The notes: generated by a model not told the origin, from the letters alone. DNA of 64,000 bases from Bradyrhizobium liaoningense (GCF_018130785.1 NZ_JAFCJT010000034.1:1-64000); one strand, 5' to 3'; numbered from the stretch's first letter, positions 8,651 through 17,100 are shown. A program made the numbers and translations.

Positions 8651-10864
8651 ATGGGGTTGGGAAAGAAAAAAGGTGGGCGGAAGGAGCCGTTGTTCGGCTT
8701 GCCCGCGGCGCTCGCCGATCTGCGCCTGACCGCGGCGGATCGCATCCCCAACGCCGAGGACAAGCCGAAGAAATCCACGAAATCATCCGCCAAGCGCAAG
8801 AGCGATGATGCCGGCGACGAGCCGCCGCGCGAGCGGAAGACGCAGGCCGGCCGCAGCGGCGCCAAGCGCCGGTCGAAGGCGGGCGGAGGGTTCAGCCTCG
8901 GCCGCCTGGCCTATTGGGGCGCGGTGCTGAGCCTGTGGGGCGTGATCGCCGTGATCGGCCTCGTGATCTATGTCGGCGCCCATCTGCCGCCGATCCAGTC
9001 GCTGGAGATTCCCAAGCGTCCGCCAACGATCCAGATCGTCGGCATCGACGGCAGCATGCTGGCGCAGCGCGGCGAGATGGCCGGCGCCAATGTCTCACTG
9101 AACGATTTGCCGCCCTATCTGCCGAAGGCGTTCATCGCCATCGAGGACCGCCGCTTCTATTCGCATTTCGGCATCGATCCGGTCGGCATCCTGCGCGCGC
9201 TGGTCACCAACGTGCTCCACCGCGGCGTCTCGCAGGGCGGCTCGACCTTGACGCAGCAGCTCGCGAAAAACCTGTTCCTGACCCAGGAGCGCACCATGCA
9301 GCGCAAGCTGCAGGAGGTGGAACTGGCGATCTGGCTGGAGCGCAAGCACTCCAAGAACGAGATCCTGGAGCTTTATCTCAACCGCGTCTATTTCGGCTCC
9401 GGCGCCTACGGCGTCGAAGCTGCCGCGCAGAAGTATTTCGGCAAGTCGGCCAAGAACGTGACGATGGCGGAGGCCGCGATGCTTGCCGGCCTCGTCAAAT
9501 CGCCCTCGCGTCTTGCGCCAAATCGCAACCCTGAAGGCGCGGAAGCGCGTGCGAAGGTCGTGCTCGCGGCGATGGCGGATGCGAAATTCATTACCGACGC
9601 GCAGGCGCAGGCCTCGATCGGCCATCCCTCCTACAATGTGAAGCCGGTCGGCGCCGGCACAGTCAACTACGTCGCCGACTGGATCGGCGAGGTGCTGGAC
9701 GATCTGGTCGGCCAGATCGACGAGAGCATCAAGGTCGAGACCACGATCGATCCGAAGCTTCAGAGCGTGGCGGAAGCCGCCATCATCGACGAGCTCGCAG
9801 CCAAGAGCGTGAAGTTCAATGTCAGCCAGGGCGCGCTGGTGGCGATGACCCCCGACGGCGCCGTGCGCGCCATGGTCGGCGGGCGGAACTATTCCGACAG
9901 CCAGTACAACCGCGCGGTCACTGCGAAGCGCCAGCCGGGCTCCTCCTTCAAGCCGTTCGTGTACCTGACCGCGCTCGAGCAGGGGCTGACGCCTGATACC
10001 TTGCGTCAGGACGCGCCGATCGAGGTCAAGGGCTGGAAGCCCGAGAACTACACTCACGAATATTTCGGCGCGGTGACGCTGACCCAGGCGCTGGCGATGT
10101 CGCTCAACACGGTCGCCATTCGCCTCGGCCTCGAGGTCGGGCCGAAGAACGTGGTGCGCACCGCGCACCGGCTCGGCATCTCCTCGAAACTCGAGCCCAA
10201 TGCCTCGATCGCGCTCGGCACCTCCGAAGTCTCGGTCGTCGAGCTGGTCGGCGCCTACACACCCTTCGCCAATGGCGGCTTCGCGGTGACGCCGCATGTC
10301 GTCACGCGGATCAGGACGCTCGGCGGCAAGCTGCTCTACATGCGCCAGCCGGACGAGCGCAACCAGGTTATCGACCCGCGCTATGTCGGCATGATGAACG
10401 CGATGATGCGGGAGACGCTGATATCGGGCACCGCCAAGAAGGCGGAGATCCCCGGCTGGCCCGCCGCCGGCAAGACCGGCACCAGCCAGGATTATCGCGA
10501 CGCCTGGTTCATCGGCTACACCGCCAACCTCGTCACCGGCGTCTGGCTCGGCAATGACGACAACTCGCCGACCAAGAAGGCGACCGGCGGCGGCCTGCCC
10601 GTCGAGGTCTGGTCGCGCTTCATGCGCACGGCGCACGAGGGCGTGCCGGTGGCAGCCTTGCCGAACTCGCAAGCGAATTGGGGCCTGTCGAACCTCGCGC
10701 AGGCGGCGTCGCAGGTGTCGCCGCCGACAGCGGCGGCGCCCGGACCGGCACCGGCCAACAACGGCGGTTATCGCCCGCCTCCGACGCGCGCCAATGTGCG
10801 GCCGGAAGCCGCCGCAGGGCTCGACGGCTGGCTGATGGACCGGTTGTTCGGCGGAAACCGGTAG
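8651..10864 (+). CDS. Penicillin-binding protein 1A (bifunctional transglycosylase/transpeptidase)
   Basis: Class A PBP of 737 residues that polymerises and cross-links peptidoglycan on the periplasmic side. A basic, Lys/Arg-rich cytoplasmic tail of about 80 residues precedes one transmembrane helix (about 85-112). The GT51 domain shows EDRRFYSHFGID near residue 164, GGSTLTQQLAKN and LYLNRVYFG. The transpeptidase domain shows the nucleophile motif SSFK near residue 430, SLN near 485 and KTGTS near 608. The tail is Pro/Ala-rich. The start is the ATG at 8651; a TTG at 8645 is in frame. The family name is secure, the gene symbol (mrcA, ponA or pbpC) is not. Confidence 0.94.
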   Translation: MGLGKKKGGRKEPLFGLPAALADLRLTAADRIPNAEDKPKKSTKSSAKRKSDDAGDEPPRERKTQAGRSGAKRRSKAGGGFSLGRLAYWGAVLSLWGVIAVIGLVIYVGAHLPPIQSLEIPKRPPTIQIVGIDGSMLAQRGEMAGANVSLNDLPPYLPKAFIAIEDRRFYSHFGIDPVGILRALVTNVLHRGVSQGGSTLTQQLAKNLFLTQERTMQRKLQEVELAIWLERKHSKNEILELYLNRVYFGSGAYGVEAAAQKYFGKSAKNVTMAEAAMLAGLVKSPSRLAPNRNPEGAEARAKVVLAAMADAKFITDAQAQASIGHPSYNVKPVGAGTVNYVADWIGEVLDDLVGQIDESIKVETTIDPKLQSVAEAAIIDELAAKSVKFNVSQGALVAMTPDGAVRAMVGGRNYSDSQYNRAVTAKRQPGSSFKPFVYLTALEQGLTPDTLRQDAPIEVKGWKPENYTHEYFGAVTLTQALAMSLNTVAIRLGLEVGPKNVVRTAHRLGISSKLEPNASIALGTSEVSVVELVGAYTPFANGGFAVTPHVVTRIRTLGGKLLYMRQPDERNQVIDPRYVGMMNAMMRETLISGTAKKAEIPGWPAAGKTGTSQDYRDAWFIGYTANLVTGVWLGNDDNSPTKKATGGGLPVEVWSRFMRTAHEGVPVAALPNSQANWGLSNLAQAASQVSPPTAAAPGPAPANNGGYRPPPTRANVRPEAAAGLDGWLMDRLFGGNR

Positions 10865-11364
10865 CTTTGAGCTGAGGTCCCCAGGGCCTCAAAACAAAAA
10901 ACGCGAAAACAACCCCATGCACAGTAGCCGGTGATATCAGGCGTAATGCGCGGTGGATTGTAGGAAACGTTTGATGCGGTGGAGCAAATCGGGCCTGCCG
11001 CGCAATCATCGCGAGATTGGGCGGGGATCGTGCAAAGCACGCTGACGTCGCTCTCCCCGCCGCCATTCCCCGCCACCGGGTCTCGCCTTCGGCGAGCCCG
11101 ATGACAGGCTCCAGCGGGGAATCCAGTACACCGCGGCCCATCGGTTTAATCACGACAGCCTCTGGAATACTGGATCGCCCGCCTTCGCGGGCGATGACAT
11201 CTTTCTAGGCTTCGGCAAGTCCTGCCTATGGCGGCAAGATTTACCGACGCCGGGAAGTTGCTGAACGCCAAAACACCAGTGTCTTCAAGTCTCCGCAATC
11301 GGCCCGGGATTTGCTCTCTTAGGTTGAGTCCCGACGATTCGGGTTTAGTGGGAAGGAGCGTTCC
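10865..11364. other. Intergenic stretch, 500 bases, no gene seen
   Basis: No frame with coding character was found between the PBP gene and the unknown gene at 11365. It holds a weak stem just after the PBP stop (10873-10891), the composite palindrome at 11062-11199, and an unremarkable run leading to the ribosome binding site of the next gene. Confidence 0.6.
11062..11199. repeat. Composite dispersed palindrome (GGAATCCAGTA family), copy 1
   Basis: A longer element whose core runs from GGAATCCAGTA to TACTGGATCGCCCGC, flanked by CATTCCCCGC on the left and GGGCGATGACA on the right. The core CCGCGGCC...TCTGGAATACTGGAT is nearly identical to the copy at 12465-12567 and recognisable at 58682-58783. 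This copy has an extra GGGTCTCGCC/GGCGAGCCC inner palindrome. Confidence 0.75.
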
Positions 11365-12024
11365 ATGATTTCGGGCCTGTTCAACGCGGCATCGACCTAT
11401 CTGCGTCCCGCATCAACGTTCAATTCAAACGCGACATCGGATGGCCTGTCGGAGGTGCCGGCTGCGACCGACGCCCCGACCGGCGACGCCGGAATCAAGG
11501 TCTCGGAACTCAAGCCGCTGCAAGGCGCCAAGCCGATATCGGTGGCGGATAATCCTCACCTGCGCGACCTCATGGCAACGAACTGGCTGAGGACCAACGA
11601 CGCGAGCGCGACTCAACCCGCGGTCTCGGACGATGCACCTGAGAACACCTATGCTCAGGTGAAGGTTGACGGCAAGGTGGTGGCCACTCTGTACAATGGC
11701 GGGTCCTCGACGATGACCAACGCGGCAGCCGCAAAGATCGGCAAGCTGGAGGATCCTCCGGGTCTGAGTGGACCGGATCTGGCGCAATGGCGGGCCGACA
11801 GCTACGCCAAGCTGCTTGGCGGCACCGTCGAAAAAGCTTCCACCGCGATCACGCAATCGCAATGGACGCCGCGTGAGAGCAGCTCTGCGACCTATAGCCG
11901 CGAGCAACTCGACGCGGCCTTCCAGGCCATGCTGGCCGAGGGCCAGAAGGCCGCTGCGCAACTGCAATCGTCCTATCTCGCCTCACGCACGCAGTCGGGG
12001 ACAAGTGCCGATATCAGCGCCTGA
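11365..12024 (+). CDS. Hypothetical protein, Ser/Thr/Ala-rich
   Basis: Unrecognised protein of 219 residues. It begins MISGLFNAASTYL, has no classical signal peptide or membrane helix, and is rich in Ser, Thr, Ala and Gln over the whole length. A central segment (TYAQVKVDGKVVATLYNGG) looks like a small beta hairpin, and the last 60 residues look helical. GGAAGGAG lies just ahead of the ATG, and codon use is normal for the window, so it is a real gene. The reading frame continues with coding character after the TGA (see 12025-12345). Low charge at the N-terminus is compatible with non-classical secretion, but I have no motif for that. Confidence 0.7.
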   Translation: MISGLFNAASTYLRPASTFNSNATSDGLSEVPAATDAPTGDAGIKVSELKPLQGAKPISVADNPHLRDLMATNWLRTNDASATQPAVSDDAPENTYAQVKVDGKVVATLYNGGSSTMTNAAAAKIGKLEDPPGLSGPDLAQWRADSYAKLLGGTVEKASTAITQSQWTPRESSSATYSREQLDAAFQAMLAEGQKAAAQLQSSYLASRTQSGTSADISA

Positions 12025-12345
12025 CCTGAGAGATGGTTTGAGGACGCGCGGCATCTGGACGAAGAATTTTGTCAAAGCACATCAACCAACGCGGCCGACG
12101 TCTCGGACGGCGTCATCAACAGTGGCGTGTCGATCTCCAATTTCTTCCTGGGCGGCAACAATGTCATCGAATACGCCATCGGCAGCGATGGGGCCGGCTA
12201 TGACCTGACGACGCTGCTTTCCCCGTCGCCTTTGGCGAAGGCGGCAGGACCACAGGCCTTGGCAGACCACGCCCCCGTCTCCTTCGACGGTCATGAGCTC
12301 CAGCAGGTACACGCGCTCCCGCTCCAGCACGATCTTCTGGTTTAG
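12025..12345 (+). pseudogene. In-frame remnant downstream of the Ser/Thr-rich gene
   Basis: After the TGA at 12022-12024 the same frame stays open for about 106 codons with GC-rich third positions. It encodes protein-like sequence such as DEEFCQSTSTNAADV and SISNFFLGGNNVIEYA. The first half looks more like real coding sequence than the second. There is no good ribosome binding site for the first usable start (GTG at 12127). It may be a decayed second half of the upstream gene, the remains of a paralogue, or a read-through extension. I do not recognise the family. Confidence 0.35.
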
Positions 12346-12464
12346 CTACGGGACTACGGTGCGAGAAATGCCGGCGACCGGCTGATCGCCCCGATTGCCG
12401 GTCGTTCGCGTTTTAGAGCGTTTGGGATCGGATGTGCGCGCGCAGAAATCGCCTCGTTCTCCGC

Positions 12465-12567
12465 TGTCATTCCCCGCGAAGGCGGGGAATCCAGTACGCC
12501 GCGGCCTCTCGATTCAATCACTACGGCCTCTGGAATACTGGATCGCCCGCTTTCGCGGGCGATGACA
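12465..12567. repeat. Composite dispersed palindrome (GGAATCCAGTA family), copy 2
   Basis: TGTCATTCCCCGCGAAGG at the left matches the inverted end GGGCGATGACA at the right only in part, while the CCAGTACGCCGCGGCC and TCTGGAATACTGGATCG core matches copy 1 at 11062-11199 closely. Two copies lie only 1.4 kb apart, on either side of the Ser/Thr-rich gene and its remnant. Confidence 0.8.
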
Positions 12568-12593
12568 CTTTCCAAGATGGCTGGCAGCGAGGC

Positions 12594-13349
12594 CTAATCC
12601 TCGACCCCATACCGATGCAGGTCGTTGCCGTGCGTATCGAGCCACTTCTTGGCGCGCTCCATCGACGGGCAGACCTTGCCGCAGACGCGCCAGAACCGCG
12701 CGGAATGGTTCATCTCGACGAGATGGGCGACCTCGTGGGCGGCGAGGTAGTCGAGCACGAAGGGCGGCGCGAGGATCAGGCGCCAGGAGAACGACAGCGA
12801 GCCCGCCGAGGTGCAGGAGCCCCAGCGGCTGGACTGATCGCGGATCGAGAGTCGCTTGACCCTGACACCAAGCTCGGCGGCGTAGGCTTCCGCCGAACGC
12901 TGGAGATCGCGGCGCGCCTCGCGCTTGAGGAAGTCGCTGACGCGGCGGTCGACATGGTCGTGTCCGCCGGCGACGCAGAGAATGCGTTCGCCGCTGTCGC
13001 GCGTCTCGGTCCACACCGTGCCACGGGTGCCTGCGCGATGAACGATGCGATGCGGCGTGCCGCGAAGCGGTATCACTGTGCCAGGCTGGAACGGCGCAGC
13101 CTTCGGCAAACGGCCGAGACGTGCCGCGATCCACGCACCGTGACGCGAAGCGAAGTCTTTCGCTTCGGCGAGCGTGCCGCGCGGCGGGATGGTGAGGATA
13201 GCTTCGCGATCGCTCGGATGAATTCTGAGCGTGTACCGGCGCGCCCGGCGGTGCCGGCGCAATCGGATCGCAAAAAACTGCGATCCATGGGTGATGACGA
13301 GGGTCTTCGGTTCGTGGGGCCGACGATAGAGGAGTGCGCGGGTGGCCAT
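12594..13349 (-). CDS. YgjP/SprT-like zinc metalloprotease (M48-type, DUF45)
   Basis: Predicted cytoplasmic zinc-dependent protease of 251 residues. The zinc site is AAHEVAHLVEMNHSARFW in the C-terminal third, which fits the HExxH plus NHxxxFW signature of the YgjP-like DUF45 family. The upstream block SRWGSCTSAGSLSFSWRLILAP is the other family hallmark. The frame is open back to 13433, but that N-terminus reads MICFCAERF and has no family likeness, so I start at the ATG at 13349 (MATRALLYRR). A downstream start cannot be excluded. The substrate is unknown. It is a single gene between two repeat-rich gaps. Confidence 0.85.
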   Translation of the reverse strand: MATRALLYRRPHEPKTLVITHGSQFFAIRLRRHRRARRYTLRIHPSDREAILTIPPRGTLAEAKDFASRHGAWIAARLGRLPKAAPFQPGTVIPLRGTPHRIVHRAGTRGTVWTETRDSGERILCVAGGHDHVDRRVSDFLKREARRDLQRSAEAYAAELGVRVKRLSIRDQSSRWGSCTSAGSLSFSWRLILAPPFVLDYLAAHEVAHLVEMNHSARFWRVCGKVCPSMERAKKWLDTHGNDLHRYGVED

Positions 13350-13439
13350 GTCTGTCAGTCCGGGGGGCAGGAGGGCGCCCGGATTCTGCCATAACCGCCG
13401 CCAGGGAAAGCGCTCGGCGCAAAAACAAATCATTTGCCC

Positions 13440-13625
13440 AATATACAGCGGTCTAGCGTCCGGGAGACCCTACAGACTGGGGTTGGAACCCGGTTTTTTC
13501 GCCCCCGCTGGACGCATGCGGCACCCCCAAGGGGTGAGGTGGGACTCACTCCTATAAAGCTACCTAAATACCGCGAATCTGGAGGGAACTCGCCCCTGCC
13601 GGAACCTGCGGCAGGGGGGCGATTT
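13440..13625 (+). ncRNA. Candidate structured small RNA, family not recognised
   Basis: A non-coding stretch between the protease start and the phaZ 3' end. It has a GCGGT/ACCGC pair closing an interior of about 120 bases (13449 to about 13574), GC-rich complementary runs inside (CCGGG, CCCCC/GGGGT, GAGT/ACTC), and the stable stem 13593-13617 followed by a short T run. I see no ribosome binding site or protein-like frame. I compared it by eye with tmRNA, 6S, SRP RNA, RNase P and common riboswitches and could not match it. The strand is inferred from the terminator-like stem. Confidence 0.35.
13593..13617 (+). terminator. Stem-loop, possible intrinsic terminator of the candidate RNA
   Basis: CCCCTGCCG pairs perfectly with CGGCAGGGG over a seven-base loop. 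It is followed by GGCGATTTTC, a weak T run for the plus strand. It could equally be a free-standing repeat. Confidence 0.45.
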
Positions 13626-13652
13626 TCAGCGGGAAAGCCGAAAAACGCGGTC

Positions 13653-13746
13653 AGAGCCGTTCCGATGGAATCGGAATGGCTCTGGATTCCTATTTTGACG
13701 CGTTTTCTTTACGCGAACCGGTCGCCACTTCGCTCGAAAACGCTCT
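13653..13746. repeat. Dispersed rhizobial element (AGAGCC...GAAAACGCTCT)
   Basis: Starts with AGAGCCGTTCCGAT, contains a TTGACGCGTTTTCTT run and CGCGAACCGG, and ends with CACTTCGCTCGAAAACGCTCT-like bases. From memory this wording is frequent between genes in Bradyrhizobium. Its right end supplies the last bases of the phaZ stop codon. Confidence 0.65.
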
Positions 13747-15073
13747 ATTCGGCCGCAAGAGCCTGCAACGAGGTCGGATTCGCAGCCGAGACCATGAAGT
13801 CATGGATGCGCGGCACGATTTCCGACTTGAAGCGCGAGCCGTTGAACACGCCGTAATGCCCGACGCCCTTCTGGACGTAATGAACGCGGCGGTGATCGGG
13901 GATCGAGCTGCACAATGTGTGCGTTGCTTCGGTCTGACCGAGCCCGGAGATATCGTCGTTCTCGCCTTCGACCGTCATCAGCGCGACGCGCGTGACCTTC
14001 GAGGGATCGACGCGTGTTCCGCGATGGGTCATCTCGCCTTTCGGCAGCGAGTGCTTCACGAACACGGTGTCGACCGTCTGCAGGTAATACTCGGCGGAGA
14101 GATCCATCACCGCGAGATATTCATCGTAGAAGTCGCGATGCTTGTCGACGAGGTCGCCGTCGCCCTTCACCAGATTGGCGAACAGGCGCTTGTGGGCGTC
14201 CATGTGCCGGTCGAGGTTCATGCTGATGAAGCCGTTGAGCTGCAGGAAGCCCGGATAGACGTCGCGCATCATGCCCGGGTGCGGGAACGGCACCTTGGTG
14301 ATGACGGTGTTGCGGAACCAGTCGATACCGCGCTCCTGGGCGAGCTTGTTCACCCCGGTCGGATTGCGGCGGGTGTCGATCGGGCCGCCCATCAGCGTCA
14401 TCGAGGTCGGCACGAAGGGGTCGCGCCGCGCTTCCATGATCGAGACGGCGGCGACGACGGGAACGGAGGGCTGGCAGACCGCCATGACATGGGTGTTGCC
14501 CCCAAGGACGTGCAGCATCTCGATGACGTAGTCGATGTAGTCGTCGAGATCGAAGCGGCCCTCGCTCAGGGGCACCATGCGGGCGTCGGCCCAATCGGTG
14601 ATGTAGACCTCATGCGCCGGCAGGAACGCCTCGACCGTGCCGCGCAGGAGCGTCGCGTAGTGGCCGGACATCGGGGCGACAATCAGCACGCGCGGCTGCG
14701 GGCTGCGCAAGGGACGGGCGAACTTGCGATCGAAGTAGAGCAGCTTGCAGAACGGCTTTTCCCAGACCGAGCGGACCTCGACGGGGACGCGGATGCCGTT
14801 GACCTCGGTGTCGTTGAGGCCCCATTCCGGCTTGCCGTAGCGGCGCGTGGTGCGTTCGAACAATTCACAGGCCGCGGCGACCGACTTGCCGACCTCGGTG
14901 CGCGTCCACGGATTGAGAGGATTCTGAAACAGGAGCTTGGTCGCGTCGGTGACCGCACGCGCCGGATTGAGAGAGGCCTGGGCCATCTCGTACATCCAGT
15001 ACATCGGCGTCGTCAGGACCGGACTGCCTTCAGCCGCCAGGGGCGGCGCGCCGCCAAACTCACCAATAGGCAT
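13745..15073 (-). CDS. phaZ: Intracellular polyhydroxybutyrate depolymerase PhaZ
   Basis: Cytoplasmic enzyme of 442 residues that breaks down native PHB granules to oligomers and 3-hydroxybutyrate. The lipase-box equivalent is VCQPSVP with the nucleophile at Cys200, as known for the intracellular type (a Cys in place of Ser). Other family blocks are the N-terminal MYWMYEM, PMSGHYATLLRGTVEAFLP, YITDWADAR and the C-terminal GVGHYGVFNGSRF carrying the histidine. GAGGAA precedes the ATG. The stop TAG overlaps the end of the repeat at 13653-13746. No other pha gene is adjacent; the esterase at 25364 is a different type. Confidence 0.93.
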   Translation of the reverse strand: MPIGEFGGAPPLAAEGSPVLTTPMYWMYEMAQASLNPARAVTDATKLLFQNPLNPWTRTEVGKSVAAACELFERTTRRYGKPEWGLNDTEVNGIRVPVEVRSVWEKPFCKLLYFDRKFARPLRSPQPRVLIVAPMSGHYATLLRGTVEAFLPAHEVYITDWADARMVPLSEGRFDLDDYIDYVIEMLHVLGGNTHVMAVCQPSVPVVAAVSIMEARRDPFVPTSMTLMGGPIDTRRNPTGVNKLAQERGIDWFRNTVITKVPFPHPGMMRDVYPGFLQLNGFISMNLDRHMDAHKRLFANLVKGDGDLVDKHRDFYDEYLAVMDLSAEYYLQTVDTVFVKHSLPKGEMTHRGTRVDPSKVTRVALMTVEGENDDISGLGQTEATHTLCSSIPDHRRVHYVQKGVGHYGVFNGSRFKSEIVPRIHDFMVSAANPTSLQALAAE

Positions 15074-15194
15074 CGTTATATTCCTCTTCGCATCGCAGCA
15101 TACTGCCGAATGCGTAATATTGCGTCAATGCATGGTTCCGTACATCTACGTGCCCTGAACGGCCAAACCAGCATGAATCCACGGGAAAGTGAGG

Positions 15195-16013
15195 TTATTC
15201 GCCACTCGAGAGCAGCGAGCCGTGCTTCTTGGCGCTCCGCAAAAGGGCAAGGAATGCCCCAAAAGATGCAACCAGCAACACCACATTGATGGCCAACGCG
15301 CTCAACATCAGATCGGTCCTGAGGGTGTGCTCGATCAGGAGCGCCCGCATTCCCTCGAACACATAGGTCGGCGGCAGCGACCAGGCGACGTATTGCAGCC
15401 ATCCCGGCAGCACGCTGACGGGATAGTAGACGCAGGCGAGCGGCATGATCGCGAACATCAGGGTCCAGACGATGCTCTCGGCGCCAAGGCCGTTGCGCAG
15501 CACCAGGCCCGAGACGAAGATGCCGACCGCCCAGCTCGTGAAGATCAGATTGCAGAAGAACGCGATCAGCGGCAGGCCGAGGGCATAGACGTTGAAGTGA
15601 AACAGAAACAGCGCGAGCAGCGTCATCGGGATGACGCCGATCGCGAGCCGGATCATGCTCATGATCATCAGCGACAGCAGAAACTCGATCGGCTTCAAGG
15701 GGCTCATCATGAGATTGCCGATGTTGCGCGCCCACATCTCCTCCAGGAACGAGATGGAAAAGCCGAGCTGGCCGCGGAACAGGATGTCCCAGAGGATGAC
15801 GGCGCCGATCAGCGTGCCGCCGGCACGCGCGAAGAAGTTGGCGTTCTCGGCGATATAGAGTTGGAGAAAGCCCCAGGTGACGACCTGGAGCGCGGGCCAA
15901 TAAAGCAGCTCGAGCAGCCGCGGCCAGGACGACATCAACAGATACCAGTAGCGCAGGATCATCGCGCCGATGCGATGGATGGAAATGCCGCGATGGAGGG
16001 TGAGGTCGGTCAT
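15195..16013 (-). CDS. ABC-2 type exporter permease
   Basis: Inner membrane component of 272 residues with about six transmembrane helices and the ABC-2 pattern. It has a cytoplasmic N-terminus (LHRGISIHRIGAMILRYWYL), a loop EEMWARNIGNLMMSPLKPIEF after the second helix (the conserved coupling region), and a C-terminal WSLPPTYVFEGMR before the last helix. The frame reaches 16049 but then reads into a repeat, so the ATG at 16013 is preferred. It pairs with the ATPase gene upstream at 16297-17100, on the same strand. The cargo cannot be deduced; drugs, lipids or polysaccharides are all possible. Confidence 0.88.
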   Translation of the reverse strand: MTDLTLHRGISIHRIGAMILRYWYLLMSSWPRLLELLYWPALQVVTWGFLQLYIAENANFFARAGGTLIGAVILWDILFRGQLGFSISFLEEMWARNIGNLMMSPLKPIEFLLSLMIMSMIRLAIGVIPMTLLALFLFHFNVYALGLPLIAFFCNLIFTSWAVGIFVSGLVLRNGLGAESIVWTLMFAIMPLACVYYPVSVLPGWLQYVAWSLPPTYVFEGMRALLIEHTLRTDLMLSALAINVVLLVASFGAFLALLRSAKKHGSLLSSGE

Positions 16014-16023
16014 TGGGAGAGCC

Positions 16024-16102
16024 CGTAGCCCGGATGAGCGAAGCGACATCCGGGACTTTGCTTAGCGCGTTCCCGGGTATCGCTACGCTCACCCGGGCTA
16101 CG
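16024..16102. repeat. Dispersed palindrome (CGTAGCCCGG family)
   Basis: CGTAGCCCGGATGAGCG and CGCTACGCTCACCCGGGCTACG-like arms face each other. It lies inside the ABC exporter operon, directly ahead of the permease start, and the long form of the permease frame reads into it. Confidence 0.75.
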
Positions 16103-16108
16103 ACAGCT

Positions 16109-16257
16109 GTCATCCCGGGGCGCGACGTAGTCGCGAGCCTGGAATCCATAGCCACATGCCGCCGTTGTGGGGCGAGACCGGTAACCCCGCGTCTTCGCAA
16201 AATCCAATCCTGTGGTTATGGATTCCGGGCTCGCGCTCCGCGCGCCCCGGCATGACG
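16109..16257. repeat. Dispersed palindrome (GTCATCCCGGGGCGCG family)
   Basis: Outer arms GTCATCCCGGGGCGCG and CGCGCCCCGGCATGAC, with a second inner pair GGAATCCATAGCCAC/GTGGTTATGGATTCC. It follows the previous repeat with only six bases between, so the operon gap of 283 bases is almost wholly repeat. Confidence 0.75.
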
Positions 16258-16296
16258 AGGCTCCATCCGGGCCACGATCCAGACGCGAGAGCCCAC

Positions 16297-17100
16297 TCAC
16301 CTCGCCGCCTCCTTCGCGCCGTTCACCCGTCCGCGCGCGACGTCCAGGAACACCTCCTCCAGCGTGGTGCGGTTGTAGCGCGCCATGATGGCCCCCGGCG
16401 TGTCGTCGTCCTCGATGCGGCCGCGCTTCATGATGATGACGCGGTCGCACAGTCGTTCGACCTCGAGCATGTTGTGCGAGGCCAGAAGGATGGTGGCGTT
16501 GTTCTCCCTGCGATAGCGCTCCATATGCGCCCGCACCCAGTCGGCCGTATCCGGGTCGAGCGAGGCGGTGGGCTCGTCCAGCAGGAGCAGCTCGGGCTGG
16601 TTGATCAGCGCTTTTGCCAGCGCGACGCGGGTTTTCTGCCCGGCGGAGAGCTTGCCGTTGGCGCGGTCGATGAATTCGGTGAGGTCGAGATCGTCAGCGA
16701 GCTTCGCGATGCGGTCAGGAAGGTTCTTCACCGCGTAGAGCTTGCCAAACACGGTGAGATTCTGCCGCACCGTGAGCCGCATCGGCATGTCGACATAGGG
16801 GCTCTCGAAATTCATCCGCCCCAGCACCGCCGCGCTCTCATCGGGCATCCGATGTCCGAGCACCCTGACGCGGCCGGAGGTCGGCAGCACCAGGCCCATG
16901 ATCATCGCGATGGTCGTGGTCTTGCCGGCGCCGTTGCCGCCCAGAAGCCCGGTGATGCTGCCGTGCGGCAGCGAAAATGAGATATCGTCGACGGCGCGGG
17001 TCTGCTTGTAGACCTTGACGAGGTGATCGACCGCAATCGCCGCGGAGGAGACGCGATCCGCGACAGTCGGCCGACTTGAAGCCTTGTCATTCTCGGTCAT
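16297..17100 (-). CDS. ABC exporter ATP-binding protein
   Basis: Cytoplasmic ATPase of 267 residues. Walker A is GGNGAGKTT at 54-62, the signature is LSAGQKTRVALAKAL, and Walker B is LLLLDEPTASLDPDTADWV. The RVRVLGHRMP and FESPYVDMPMRLTVRQNL segments resemble the NatA/daunorubicin-exporter branch that pairs with ABC-2 permeases. It is the promoter-proximal gene of the exporter operon, with the permease 283 bases downstream. The ATG at 17100 is used; the frame is open to 17199 without similarity. Its 5' end is divergent from regS, with 107 bases between the two start codons. Confidence 0.9.
   Translation of the reverse strand: MTENDKASSRPTVADRVSSAAIAVDHLVKVYKQTRAVDDISFSLPHGSITGLLGGNGAGKTTTIAMIMGLVLPTSGRVRVLGHRMPDESAAVLGRMNFESPYVDMPMRLTVRQNLTVFGKLYAVKNLPDRIAKLADDLDLTEFIDRANGKLSAGQKTRVALAKALINQPELLLLDEPTASLDPDTADWVRAHMERYRRENNATILLASHNMLEVERLCDRVIIMKRGRIEDDDTPGAIMARYNRTTLEEVFLDVARGRVNGAKEAAR

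Noticed and set aside
12082-12330. Minus-strand ORF of 82 codons
   Set aside because: It overlaps the plus-strand remnant, has an Arg/Gln-rich composition typical of antisense frames, and no ribosome binding site.
13440-13625. tmRNA, 6S RNA, SRP RNA or RNase P RNA
   Set aside because: None of the conserved words of these RNAs could be found by eye, and the gene neighbourhood is not the usual one for them. Left as an unidentified candidate.
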